The notes beneath the pieces are model-generated. The model had not been told where the DNA came from, did no database searches, and saw nothing but the letters and a program-made list of their open reading frames with translations. The position numbers and the translations under genes were made by a program. Positions 40,143 to 51,380 of a stretch of 64,000 bases of DNA are shown piece after piece. This stretch comes from Mesostigma viride (lineage: Eukaryota > Streptophyta > Mesostigmatophyceae > Mesostigmatales > Mesostigmataceae), in contig RPFO01000310.1 of NCBI GenBank assembly GCA_009746045.1, positions 2,134,142 to 2,198,141 of the forward strand, given 5' to 3'. Position 1 is the stretch's first letter; each line of letters starts with the position of its first letter.

Positions 40143-40690
40143 GTCACGTGTCTATTAATTAATTAACTCATTAATTAAATAATCTCCGCACCTTAGGTGC
40201 TGGAATACATAGTGGTGCAGGTGCACCCATAGCAGGTGTAGTTTACACCCTACCCTTAATTGCAGGAAGCCTAGCCCAGAATGTATTAAAAGCCACATGC
40301 CCCTTTTCAGGGATACGTGCTACATGTACTCCCAACGGAGATATGTTACAATTCAATTTAATTGTTTTAATCCCACCCCCTCCTCCTCTCACGGACTTCT
40401 ATACGGCATTTGACAGCTCTCGACAGGCCCAATCCAGCTGCAGCATGATCAAAGCCGCCCCAAGTCCATTTTTGCACCGGCCCACAGATTGACGGATCGT
40501 TAGCGTGTCCTTTTAGCTAGCGCGCCCGAATGCAGCTGTGGCATGCACCTTTGGCATGAAGGAGACTTGGGGTCTCTGCCCTTTCTCCTGTTGTGCACAC
40601 ACAGGGATTGAAAGCACTTCGGTGCTCCGTGACTCCCCAACGGGAGCACGTGTTTAATTAATTAATTGATTAATTAATTACTTAAGTCCC
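40143..40690 (+). mobile_element. Clustered LINE 3' ends
   Basis: A family-1 end (about 40190-40385, with GTGCTACATGTACTCCCAACGGAG) and a family-2 end (about 40480-40685, with CACTTCGGTGCTCC and CTCCCCAACGGGAG) lie in the same orientation. AATTAATT tracts sit before the first and at the end of the second; the first ends in ATTTAATTG. Confidence 0.65.
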
Positions 40691-41098
40691 TTTCCCTGTT
40701 TTTCCATACCAGGTATCTTCTCATGATTGTGAGAAAGGCGGGCCGCCGCAATCACGGATACGGCATGCCGCCCGCCTGGTGCAGCTGAGCCAGCCACACA
40801 GTGCGTGAGTGCCTGTGTTTTACTGATACCACAAATGTGCCGTCATGTGCGCCCTGCATGCTACTTATGTACCGCAGTCCGCAGGCGGCAAGATTGCAAG
40901 ATGATCAATGGAATTGCAAGGAATTGCATTCGCACTAGTTTCACGAATGATTGCCGGGAGGCGGGGATCGACGTGTCCGGTCTGCGCGCCATGCGTGGAG
41001 CTTGCGTGCCGCCTAATAAAGCCGCATAGCGGGTCGATCCGGACTTGGCAAAAACTGGCCTCCTGTGCGGCCAAAAATGGCCTGACACCTATACAAAT
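40691..41098. other. No gene recognised
   Basis: Contains a GGCGGGC...GCCCGCC inverted pair near 40738-40778. Short ORFs on both strands overlap and have no motifs. Confidence 0.4.
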
Positions 41099-41230
41099 TG
41101 AGTCATTACCGCGATAAGTTGTGATGGCACCGATGCTTAAGTTGCGGTCGCGCCGCCCAAACTTCGGCGTCGCAACTTAACACGGTAACGCAACCTTTAA
41201 AAACGCAACTTAACACGGTAATGACTGTAC
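41099..41230. mobile_element. MITE-like short inverted-repeat element
   Basis: Ends AGTCATTACCGCGATAAGTTG and its near inverse CAACTTAACACGGTAATGACT enclose about 130 bp, with an internal CTTAAGTTGCG/CGCAACTTAA pair. No coding capacity. Confidence 0.55.
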
Positions 41231-41804
41231 GTGGAGATATGTGTCATGCAGGCCTACCAACGTACATGCATGCATGCATGCATGCATGCATGGATATACG
41301 TGACATACGTTAGATTAGCAATCAACTCAGTTGTTATCGATCCACGAATGCAACAGCTGCTAATTAAACAGCGCCCTACGCTAGCAAGCAGGTGCAAGCA
41401 TTGAACAACATCATGTGTATCTTATGGTCAATCATGGCCGCAGCAAAGTCCAGGTAGCGCTTGCACCATGCAACTCTTTTGCCTTTTGAAATTAAATATA
41501 CATCAACGTTAGTGACGTCAATGCCTAGTCAGATGAACAAAAAGTGAAATGATATTGCTCAGGAGGCATGTGCGCTGTTCAACATGAATACCTGGAAGAT
41601 AGCAAAATAGTGGAATACAAAGAACTCTATACAAAGGCCCATAAACCATTACTATGGAGTCCCATCCTAACGGTTACTCCTGCCACTATAGAATGCTTCA
41701 CGAGTGAACCTGAAATACACATGCGACATCATCCCCTCATAATCCATGGCGCTACACGGCAAAATATGTGAGTAGTTTCGATAGCAGCTAGTTTTGATAG
41801 TTTT

Positions 41805-41940
41805 CTCAGCAGCTGTGGCTTGCCTTCAGGCATGAGGGAAGACGGGCATCTCTGCCCCCTCCCCACTGTGCAACATACAGGGACGGAACGCACTGCGCGT
41901 TCCCCAATGGGACCGCGCGTCACCGATTCATTAATTAATG
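41805..41940 (+). mobile_element. Divergent LINE 3' end
   Basis: GCGCGTTCCC-CAAT-GGGACCGCGCG hairpin and an ATTAATTAAT end, matching the layout of the family-2 3' UTR. It lies just downstream of the Rsa3-like stop codon. Confidence 0.5.
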
Positions 41941-41976
41941 GCAAAATACCTAGCCAGGTAAAGATGCTATCGACTG

Positions 41977-44900
41977 TCAGGACTGCGCAAAGGACTGTAG
42001 AACAAGCTCCCGCTCCAACCCCGAGAAAATGTCCGCGCCTGCCTCGATGCAGCCGAGGAGCATCTCGGTGTGCGCGCTGTCCCAGTTCTTGCCCTCGGCC
42101 TGCGGCGATGCACAGGTCCGACAAGAGCGCAAGCAGAATGTGAAAGAAGGTTGCCCAGTCAAGAACCAAAATAAAGCCAAGGCATGAAGCGAACCCACGT
42201 CATGTCCTTAGAAGGACCCACCCATTACATTACCTTAACAATGAATCAAATCACATTTCCAAGATAAGCAGTTTTTCTGCATCGTATGACGTATCCGTCA
42301 CCACCCTCATCTATTCCCCCCAAGGGTCTATGCTCTGCGACCCATGTCAGGTGACTCAGTGATTTCATTTGATCCACTCATGCGGGCAAGCATATGATAA
42401 GCTGATTAGCGAATAACATCACGATGTACGTTCATATGATAAGCTGATTAGCGAATAACATCATGATGTACGTTCACATGATAAGCTGATTAGCGAATAA
42501 CATCACGATGTACGTTCATATGATAAGCTGATTAGCGAATAACATCATGATGTACGTTTGCGCCCCGTGCCATGAATGAACTGCGTTTTGGCGTCCCATG
42601 GCGTGTCAGCACCGCGCGTACATACCCAGTATTTTTATTCCGTGCTTAGCACTCCATCTTCCTGGTGCCATCATCCTCTTAGTGTTCAACAACCGTACTC
42701 TTGAAGTGCTACTACTGCAATACCATGCTACTGGGCTAAGGCGGCATGCTATGATATCATGTAAATCACATTTTCCTTTCTTAGCCTCACTTATCGTTGT
42801 CAGCTTTCCTTGATACCATCATCCTAGTTTCACTTAGCACCACTTCCTTGCGCTAGTCTCCACCTTTTTCCACCTTGCTGCAACACCTCTCCTGGTACAC
42901 GGCACGCCGGCTGCATCCAGTAGAAGGCACCGTAGGATGGCCCCATCTTCTGCCTCCAACCACCAGCTGCATCCAGCACAAGGCACCGTAGGATGGCCCC
43001 ATCTTCTGCCTCCAACCACCGGCGGCATCCAGTAGAAGGCACCGTAGGATGGCCCCATCTTCTGCCTCCAACCACCGGCTGCATCCAGTAGAAGGCACCG
43101 TAGGATGGCCCCATCTTCTGCCTCCAACCACCGGCGGCATCCAGCACAAGGCACCGTAGGATGGCCCCATCTTCTGCCTCCAACCACCGGCGGCATCCAG
43201 TAGAAGGCACCGTAGGATGGCCCCATCTTCTGCCTCCAACCACCGGCTGCATCCAGTACAAGGCACCGTAGGATGGCCCCATCTTCTGCCTCCAACCACC
43301 GGCGGCATCCAGCAGGGATCATCGTATGCGGTCTACCTCGTTGCCAGGCTACCTTCGGCCACTACCTTTGGCCCCCTTCATACACCATACCGCGGCACCG
43401 AGGGGATATTACCGTACAGTCCTATTCGTAACACCAGGCTAGTTCACTAGTACCCCCCCCCCCGCCCCTGGTATATCAAGGAGACAACCAGCGCAGGCCA
43501 GAAATATAATCACATACCTGCTGCATCAAGTAGAGGTCGTTGGCAGCCGTGTCTCCAAACAAGGACTGATCATCGCCTTGCCTACTCTAGTCCTACGGTC
43601 CTAACTATCGGTCCTACGATCCTAATTACTATAGTGGGAAACCCACTTTGAGAATAGCATATTTGGAGCAAAAAAACATTATGGTTTCTACTTTAAATAT
43701 TACCTGCTGCATCGAGTAGAGGTCGTCCGCAAACGCATCCGCAAACAGCGACGAATACCACTGACGGAACGTGGCCGGGTCCGCTGCACCCCGCCTCGCG
43801 TCGCCACCCCCGCCGGCCCCATGTCCGTGGTCAGCAGGGGCCCTGGCGCTGTCCTGAGCGAGCTCTGCCGCGCCACCCTGGCCCCTCTCCTCCACGGCCG
43901 CGGCCTCCGTCTGAGGACATTGCATAAAGTGTGAAAAACAGCCTGATGTTGAATATCACATGCCAATATCAATGAGACAACCAGCGCAGACCAGAAATCT
44001 GGAGAAATCAGGACCAACGGCTGGCTACCCAACATGGCCACAATCACCGAGTGTAAGATTGAGCAATGCCAAAAGATCTCAGGGAGAGACGCGGCAGTGA
44101 CGAACGTAACATCCCATGCACCCTCACTAAGGTTCTCAGTTGCGATAACTTTTCTCCTGTCCTACCGCGGTTCAAAAGCAACATCACGCACGACTTCAAA
44201 AACAGGGCCCCCGTAGCAGGCAACCCACGGTTCCGAGATCCCAAGTCCCTGCACCTCTTGTCCCTGCACCTCTGGTCCCCGCATCGCTGGACCACTAAGA
44301 CAGCGCGGCAGATGGACGCAGGCTTCTCCAAGGCCAAGGAAAGCGGCACAATACAACGGACAAAGAAGCTATATGGCATGGTTAAAATACGCTGCTTGCG
44401 GTGTGTGGCTTACAGCACGTTCTTACAGTAATATGTCGCGCTTTATCACGATAGGCCATCATGGACGCTCACAAGGTCTTATTCGTTCTTAGACATCTCT
44501 CCACCGCCTTCTCACATGCAGGCCAGAAATTACCTGGGCCGCGGCCAACCACACAGGGAGGGAGCGTGCCACCACGCCGTTGAGCTGCGAGATGCCGCGC
44601 CACATCGCCAGCTGCGCGTACTGTTTGGGCAGGGGGATGTCGGGGTGGGCGGGTGGCAGCAGTGCGCCCAGCTGGACACGCAACGGCCCAGAAGGGGCAA
44701 CAATAGTCGGCCCACCAGAGGCAAGAAAACATCTATTGGTCTGGTCAGTACCTGGAAGACTCTCCCTCTGTGCCTTTGGAGACGCATATGTGCAAACGGC
44801 CACAAGGGACCGGCAATAAGGCATTGAGTAATTAAATAGTTCATTAATTCATTTATACGCAAATCCATCAGGAATACATGACGGGCTTATCAATACTTCC

Positions 44901-47900
44901 AATGATGGGTTTCTATTCATTCATTAGTCACACGCTCCCGTTGGGGAGGCGCGGATCGAGTAAGACCAGATTAGAGTGCACTCCACCCCTGTTTGTTGCA
45001 CAACGAGCAGGGGGGCAGAGACACCGCTCTTCCCTCATGGTCTCTATGATGCGCCAGTAAATACTTTCTATGATGAGTTTCTGTGATGGGCTGATCAACA
45101 CTTCTGTAATGGGTTTCTATGATGGACTAATCAACACTTTCTATAATGAGTTTCTATGATGGGCTACTCAACACTTCTATAATGGGCTTCTATGATGGGC
45201 TAATCAACACTTATGCAATGGGTTTCTATGATGGTCTAATCCATACTTTATATAATGGGTTTCCATCATGGGCAAATTCATACCTGAAGTTTTCTTCCAA
45301 CACCCAACGGGACAAAGGCACAGACAAGCGGACACAAGGGCGCACACAAAGGCGGTTCAGCAATATTGACCTGCTCAGCAATACTGATCTGTTCAGTAAC
45401 CTTAATGATGGACAAAATTACGATGGTCCGAATATGTGACAACAGGGGTTACAAGTCCCCGGCATAGGAAGACGGATTGACTACAACATAAAATAGTGCT
45501 ACTATCCGAATCGGTTGAAGAATTCAGAAGCCATGACTACGACGTTAATTATCTTACAGCTTCACAGGACACGAAACGCTGTCATTCATAAACCCAACAT
45601 CCCATAGGGTGCCTGGAGGCCCGCAAGACACACAAAAAAACACCAACATGACGATTGTATGGGAGGAGGTATGAGGAGGAAAATACAGAACCATGGCTTA
45701 CATCAATACCATAAGTAGAGTTGGCCCCATCCCACTGCCCCCCTTCCCATCGCCCCCTTGGCTTCACTACCAGGGGAAGTATGTCCTGAGGTGCATGGAG
45801 CCCAGCTAGACTAGCATAGCTTATGAGATCTGCTCTATGTATGTCACGGGTGCATGGAGCCCAGCTAGCCGAGCATTGCATATAAGATCTGCCCTGTTTA
45901 CAATGATTGTTTCAATTGCTTGAACTAATGCTCCAGGGGTCTCAAAGTGCAGGCACTCGAGAACCAAATACTAGTGCGGATTTTCGGCATGAAAGCGGCT
46001 GGAACCCCATTTTATTTGTGGGACACAAGGTTAAAACCGTACCTCCAAAGGCGCCACCTTGGCGGGACCGGCGTGCGTAGAGGGGGCTGCTCCCAACGAG
46101 AGGTGCAGTGTTTCTGACGCACGAATGACGATGGCGCGGGGCAAAGGGAAGCGCTGGCTTACCTTCTCAGGGATGCATACAATAATGAGACGGTCCTAAG
46201 GAAGATGAGGGCAGTTGATAGTGCTCTTCTCTAGTGTGTAGGCAAGTGGCAGATGACAGCAGTCAAGTGATCATGTCCTGGAAAACAGGGGCTGGAATAT
46301 CGAATGCCGGTTTGAAGGGACCGTGTGGGATGATCCAGCATTAACAGCACGTACAGTTAATGACAGCACGTACAAATCAGATTTATGTACCCATCCTCTA
46401 AAGATGGGAACAGCCTTGTCATCCGGTAATAAAAAAAGCATTTCAAGCGCCTTGGTGTCAAATATGCAGCACGCACGCTACCTAGTAATGCATTCGCGAG
46501 CGGGGCACGTGATCTGACTGGATGGTCTGCCTTCTGCCTACCAGCAGAGGCACATCTTGTGAGGCGTCTCATAGTTGATACAGACGGGCTCCAAAAGGGC
46601 AGACAAGAGTGCACGACAGGACACTGCGATATTTGATGGCATGGGGGGTACTACCCATGCATAAACATGCAAGTGGGAAGGCGGCACTATTTCCTACGCC
46701 AAAAAGAGCAACAGATAACCCTTCTAGTTCTACTTGATCCTGCAGCAAGTTACCATACCCTGACATCTGTCAAGGATGTCGAGCCTATGACTCAAAACAC
46801 CCATCGCTACTTTAAATTGCCCCCAAACTCTAGGGCCTATATCCACCCAGATTTTTTCCCAGACTCTCTGTCCATTCAAACTCCAAATTCCACCCCAGCC
46901 CACTGTGACATTGCCAGGGCCATCAGACAAGAAAGGTACCACCAGCCTAGGCAGTTGGCGTAGCAACACCCTAAACGACCCACCTGACTCCACCTTCAGC
47001 AGGGACTGCATCATCGTGACAGCCCTGGCTCCCAGCCGTCCGCAAGAATTGAAAAATGCCGCCTTTGCGGTGGCCGGATCCAGCGCGCTGCCCCCTGCTG
47101 CCGGCTCCTCGGCACCCTTTTTGGCGCGGAACACGCGGGACACCTGGGATGGCCCTGCAGGGACGAGACGCAAGCGGGCAACGGCGCAATGCCGTATCCC
47201 ACAGCATGCGACTTGGGTTAGGGGGGTGGAAGAGGACAATGTTGGTGCGGAGTTGGAGAAGGGAAAAAAGGAAGGCCCAAGCAACCGAAATGGGACACGC
47301 GCACAACATGAAGGGATAAGGGTTGAACAGGGCCAAAGCACCCACAACGCCATGACGTAGGTATGACAATTCAGGTACAATGGCATAGATGCATGTACTC
47401 GAGACCTTGTTTGGCACAGCCCAACTATTCTTGGAAATTGGGGATGGGCACGGCCCCCTACCACGCTTATAATAAGGGGAGGGCTTTGAATAGCAAGACG
47501 TAAGTACCCAGGACCGTGTGTGCGGCCCAGCCAAGCAATGGGTGGACATTGGGAACGCACACAGTCCTCTACCATGCCGGCACGAGGATGGGAGGCAAAT
47601 GCCGTCATGGGTGGTGAAGAGTAAGACGTGCTAGCACCTCAGGTGCTGACCTGTTTGTGCCAGACAGAACGGTAACCATTGACTCAAGACTCTTACCACC
47701 TAATTTTAGTAACTCAGCTCTGTGACATTATAATAGTGAGGAAATTCTACGTATACTCTGATTTGGCACGCCGCAAAGGTGAAAACCATTTGCGTTCAGT
47801 GCCGGTCCGCGGAAAACGCGATCTGCAAATGAATCCAGGCCGGAATCGAACTGGGGACCTCTCGCACCAATTTTGCTGACTAAAGGACGGACATCTCCGG

Positions 47901-50615
47901 ATCCTAGGGCATCGCCAACTGACACCTACAGTCATCCGCAAAAGTTCTCCTGTCCGGGGAGTGATGCAAGCCTTTCGGATTTGGTACTAGATAAATCATT
48001 CGAGATCTGTGTGTAGGACTACTACACACGTGTCTGCACTCGAGACTTGTTCAGTCTCGAACCGTGAGACGGGCTGAACACGGCTGGAACCACGTATACC
48101 TTTAGAAGTAGCAAGTTGTCGCAATAGGAGTTGTTGGTTGGTTGGTTGGTTGGTTGGTTGGTTGGTTGGTTGGTTGGTTGGTTGGTTGGTTGGTTGGTTG
48201 GTTGGTTGGTTGGTTGGTTGGTTGGTTGGTTGGTTGGTTGGTTGGTTGGTTGGTTGGTTGGTTGGTTGGTTGGTTGGTTGGTTGGTTGGTTGGTTGGTTG
48301 GTTGGTTGGTTGGTTGGTTGGTTGGTGGTTGGTTGGTTGGTTGGTTGGTTGGTTGGTTGGTTGGTTGGTTGGTTGGTTGGTTGGTTGGTTGGTTGGTAGG
48401 TAGGTAGGTAGGTAGGTAGGTTGGTGGGTAGGTAGGTTGGTGGGTGGGTGGGTGGGTGGGTGGGTGGGTGGGTGGGTGGGTGGGTGGGTGGGTGGGTGGG
48501 TGGGTGGGTGGGTGGGTGGGTGGGTGGGTGGGTGGGTGGGTGGGTGGGTGGGTGGGTGGGTGGGTGGGTGGGTGGGTGGCTGGCTGGCCGGTTTGTTGGT
48601 TGGTTGGTTGGTTGGTTGGTTGGTTGGTTGGTTGGTTGGTTGGTTGGTTGGTTGGTTGGTTGGTTGGTTGGTTGGTTGGTTGGTTGGTTGGTTGGTTGGT
48701 TGGTTGGTTGGTTGGTTGGTTGGTTGGTTGGTTGGTTGGTTGGTTGGTTGGTTGGTTGGTTGGTTGGTTTGTCACATGATTCAAACGATTGTCATACAGG
48801 CTGATGCGGTGGCTGGCCAACTAGCATCCTACAGTGCAAACGTAGCCGACACCAGGGATGGGTGTATAGTGCATGCGCTAACTTGGGGTCCATTCACATA
48901 CTGTATAAATGACAAGTAGCAATTTTTCTATCACTAGCCGACAGCCACGCCCTTACAAACTGGGCTCCTTATGAACCCACCACGCCCTTTACATAACGGG
49001 ATGAGTATAAGCACAGCACACAGCCACCAACAAGAATGGAAACCGACCAAGCACAGCACACAGCCACCAACAAGAATGGAAACCTACACCTTGCTGGGGG
49101 TTGCGAGGCTATGACCTCATGTCACCTCCACATTGCTTCTGCCAGGGGCACCTGAACGCACCTGGAAAGCCAACCGCGGCTGGAGCATCCCCTCCCTGGG
49201 CGCCGTCAAGGACTTCGGCCAATCGGGCAACATAATCGGCCAGTGCTGCCTTGTGCTTGGGTTTGCTGGCGGATTTAGGGACCTCAACCCCCTTGGTCTT
49301 TCCAGGAGTGGTCGCCCCCTTGGTCTCTGCTGATGCCTTGTGTGCTGGCGCTTCAGGACTCTCTGGTTCAGCTGCCAGGAAAAAAAAAGGCAATAATAAT
49401 TGCCATAAAGTTGGACGTAAAGATGGCCATAAAGTTTTCCATAATGGTTACCGTGATGGTTGCCAGAAGTTTCCATCAACGTTGCAAAGTTGCCATTCTG
49501 GTGTATATAGCGGAGGGATCCAGGGTGTCATAATAGTGGTGATAATGATCGGCCCGTGGCCATAAACACATATGGTCATAGACACATTGCTTGTGTGGTT
49601 TGCAGGGATTGGTCGGTTGATGCATGTGTGGATAAGAGGATAAGGAGGTCCGTGTTTCCGGCCGGGATTAATATCTGGACATCTTGGGAGGCTGGAGTGT
49701 CAGAGGCACATATCTATATCTAATAAGCCTGGAGATGTCGGCACATCACAAGTCCTCTGCAAGGCATCTACATGCGCATGGGCTGGAGCCTGTAGCTGCC
49801 TATTTCAAGCATGGGGTGGCAGTTGCGACTGTTTGGTGCATCCGCTTGCATAGCGGGAGGGATAAAATATCCTAGGCTTTGCACGAACGACCCCTCCAGA
49901 TGCTATAGATACTATAGATATTGTAAATCTAGTACATGTGGGGAATATATCGTTTTGGTGTCTAGTCTCTGGAAGGGATGTGAGAAGCTATCGATCATTT
50001 GGTTCGCTCTACTTTGTCAACAAACGCTGGCGGTGATCAAATTGGCGCTGGGCAGCAATTGCTAGTTTGTTGGGCACATTACAGTGGTGGTGTGGGCAAA
50101 TGGGCGGGTGGCTCGTGTGTTTTGGGGGGTAAGGCGCACCTGGGTGGTGTGTGTGTTGTGTGGAGTGGGAGGGTAGCGTGACTGTGGGTGGGTGGGTGGG
50201 TGGGTGGGTGGGTGGGTGGGTGGGTGGGTGGGTGGGTGGGTGGGTGGGTGGGTGGGTGGGTGGGTGGGTGGGTGGGTGGGTGGGTGGGTGGGTGGGTGGG
50301 TGGGTGGGTGGGTGGGTGGGTAGGGGTGACTGGGTGGGTAGGGGTGACTGGGTGGGCGAACGGGCGGGCAGAAACAATGCGGCAACACTCACCAATTTTC
50401 TGCTTCTTCTTTTTCTTCTTTGTGGAATCGCCACGCTCGTCTGCGGCGGTTACGGGCTCTTCCTCCCGCGGCTCTCGTTTAACCTTGCCATGCTTTTTGT
50501 GTTTCGGGGTGGTAAATGCCTCTTCGTCGCCGCCATGGGACTCGTCGGCTACTGGAGTAAAGTCCTCTCTTCGCTGCTTCTTGTGTTTCTTTCTAGCTTC
50601 ATTCCCCTCAGCCAT
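41977..50615 (-). CDS. Rsa3-like ribosome-assembly protein, six exons
   Basis: Exons on the minus strand are 50615-50393, 49371-49162, 47154-46984, 44751-44534, 43910-43704 and 42099-41977. All introns are GT-AG, phases agree, and the sum is 1152 nt, or 383 residues plus TGA. Exon 1 is Lys-rich ([17 protein letters not shown]), as in nucleolar proteins. Exon 2 is Lys/Pro-rich and ends in a helical [15 protein letters not shown]. The last two exons hold [18 protein letters not shown] and, after a short loop, [20 protein letters not shown]. These resemble the C-terminal domain of ribosome-assembly protein 3 (60S biogenesis). The exon model is my own reading; the family call is moderate. Its introns carry long microsatellites. 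It is head-to-head with EF-Ts. Confidence 0.6.
42390..42557 (+). repeat. 42 bp tandem repeat, 4 copies
   Basis: The unit contains GATAAGCTGATTAGCGAATA and ACATCACGATGTACGTT; copies alternate CACG and CATG. Confidence 0.9.
42906..43312 (+). repeat. 56 bp minisatellite, about 7 copies
   Basis: Unit GGCACCGTAGGATGGCCCC then ATCTTCTGCCTCCAACCACC. It lies in intron 5 of the Rsa3-like gene; the 150-codon ORFs across it are repeat artefacts. Confidence 0.9.
43517..43573 (-). pseudogene. Degenerate copy of exon 5 of the Rsa3-like gene
   Basis: Reads [16 protein letters not shown] followed by a GTATGT donor, against [16 protein letters not shown] in the real exon. It lies in the next intron. Use as an alternative exon is possible but has no support here. 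Confidence 0.55.
44925..45060 (-). mobile_element. LINE 3' end in reverse orientation
   Basis: Complement of the CTCCCCAACGGGAG hairpin and flanking block, inside intron 3 of the Rsa3-like gene. Confidence 0.45.
45075..45265 (+). repeat. Degenerate tandem repeat, about 38 bp unit
   Basis: Units like TTTCTATGATGGGCTAATCA then ACACTTCTATAATGGG, about five copies, intronic. Confidence 0.8.
45790..45895 (+). repeat. Two-copy direct repeat
   Basis: GTGCATGGAGCCCAGCTAG and following sequence to AAGATCTGC or GAGATCTGC occur twice about 58 bp apart. The rest of 45300-46980 is intronic sequence without recognised features. Confidence 0.6.
47831..47904 (-). other. tRNA-like relic (tRNA or SINE)
   Basis: On the minus strand the ends GATCCGG and CCTGGAT(T) can pair over 7 bp. 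The spacing is tRNA-sized (about 72 nt), and AGTTCGATTCC resembles a B box. The T stem pairs poorly and no good D or anticodon arm is seen, so it is a degenerate tRNA or tRNA-derived SINE at best. Confidence 0.25.
48133..48770 (+). repeat. (GGTT)n/(GGTA)n/(GGTG)n microsatellite block
   Basis: (GGTT)n at 48133-48397, (GGTA)n to about 48436, (GGTG)n to 48580, then (GGTT)n to 48769. It lies in intron 2 of the Rsa3-like gene, so the transcript is C-rich. ORFs of repeated VGWL/PTNQ are artefacts. Confidence 0.98.
48995..49085 (+). repeat. Short direct repeat (2 copies)
   Basis: AGCACAGCACACAGCCACCA and following AGAATGGAAACC occur twice in tandem. Confidence 0.7.
50183..50350 (+). repeat. (GGGT)n microsatellite
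   Basis: About 150 bp of perfect GGGT in intron 1 of the Rsa3-like gene, G-rich on the template strand and able to form G-quadruplexes. Confidence 0.97.
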
Positions 50616-51380
50616 TTAAGTCCTAAAGAACACAGACAGGCGGGCCGCTCTTTCAAACTGAATATTGCCTTGCCTTAAGCTGCATTGTTCGACCTCGTCC
50701 GGCCTTGGAATAAGCGAAATTACTAATCAATGTCGGTGGCTGTTATATGCAGGCCTGAAGGAGGCAGCCAAACAACGCAGGTCTAACTTTGTCGGGGGTC
50801 ACAAGCAGCGGGGCCCCGTCTACGATTTCCCTCGTGCTCTCAAGTGGAAATAATGCCTAGGCAATAGGCATGCGCGTATTACTGTATGCGTATTGGATTG
50901 TTGCGTGCAGCCCGCTGTGCGTAACTCATCACGTGATTAGCTAGGTACGTAGGTCTTCTGTGCTGCGATGCTGCGGCCCATGGCTCGGATGGCGGGTTCT
51001 GCCATCCGTCACGAGGAGGAACTCGATTCCTATTTAGTATTTGCTACTGACAACAGTCCCCGCCGTGACAACCGGGCAAGTACGGTCGCGCGCATTCCCG
51101 CGCTCTCCCGCGCTCTCCCGCGTAATGAACCGTATTATGTCCGTACGTCTTCAACGTTTGCTTAGTTGTTGCCTTGGAATGGAAAAAAGCAGCTGCCAGC
51201 ACCAAGAATTAGTGCTGCCAAGCTGCAGTCGCACTGCAGTGCGTTCTGGCCTGGCGATGTCGTCTTTCTGTTAGGTTCTGTAAGTCCACCACGCCCTATA
51301 TTCGTCGTGGGTGCCCCCCCGACGTCGACTTCCGGCGGACGAACGAGTTTGAATATCTTGTCTGGCTGCTGCGATTGAAA
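50616..51380. promoter_or_regulatory. Shared divergent promoter region (Rsa3-like gene and EF-Ts)
   Basis: 765 bp between two start codons facing away from each other. No TATA box or defined motif is claimed; CGCGCTCTCCCGCGCTCTCC repeats near 51098-51122 are the only distinct feature. 5' UTRs must lie here. Confidence 0.45.

Noticed and set aside
42830-43322. 150-codon minus-strand ORFs
   Set aside because: 56 bp minisatellite in three frames.
47831-47904. Functional tRNA gene
   Set aside because: Acceptor-like pairing and a B box are present, but the D, anticodon and T arms do not fold properly.
48131-48820. Long ORFs with PTNQ, VGWL and VGGW repeats
   Set aside because: Translations of GGTT/GGTG microsatellites, open in several frames at once.
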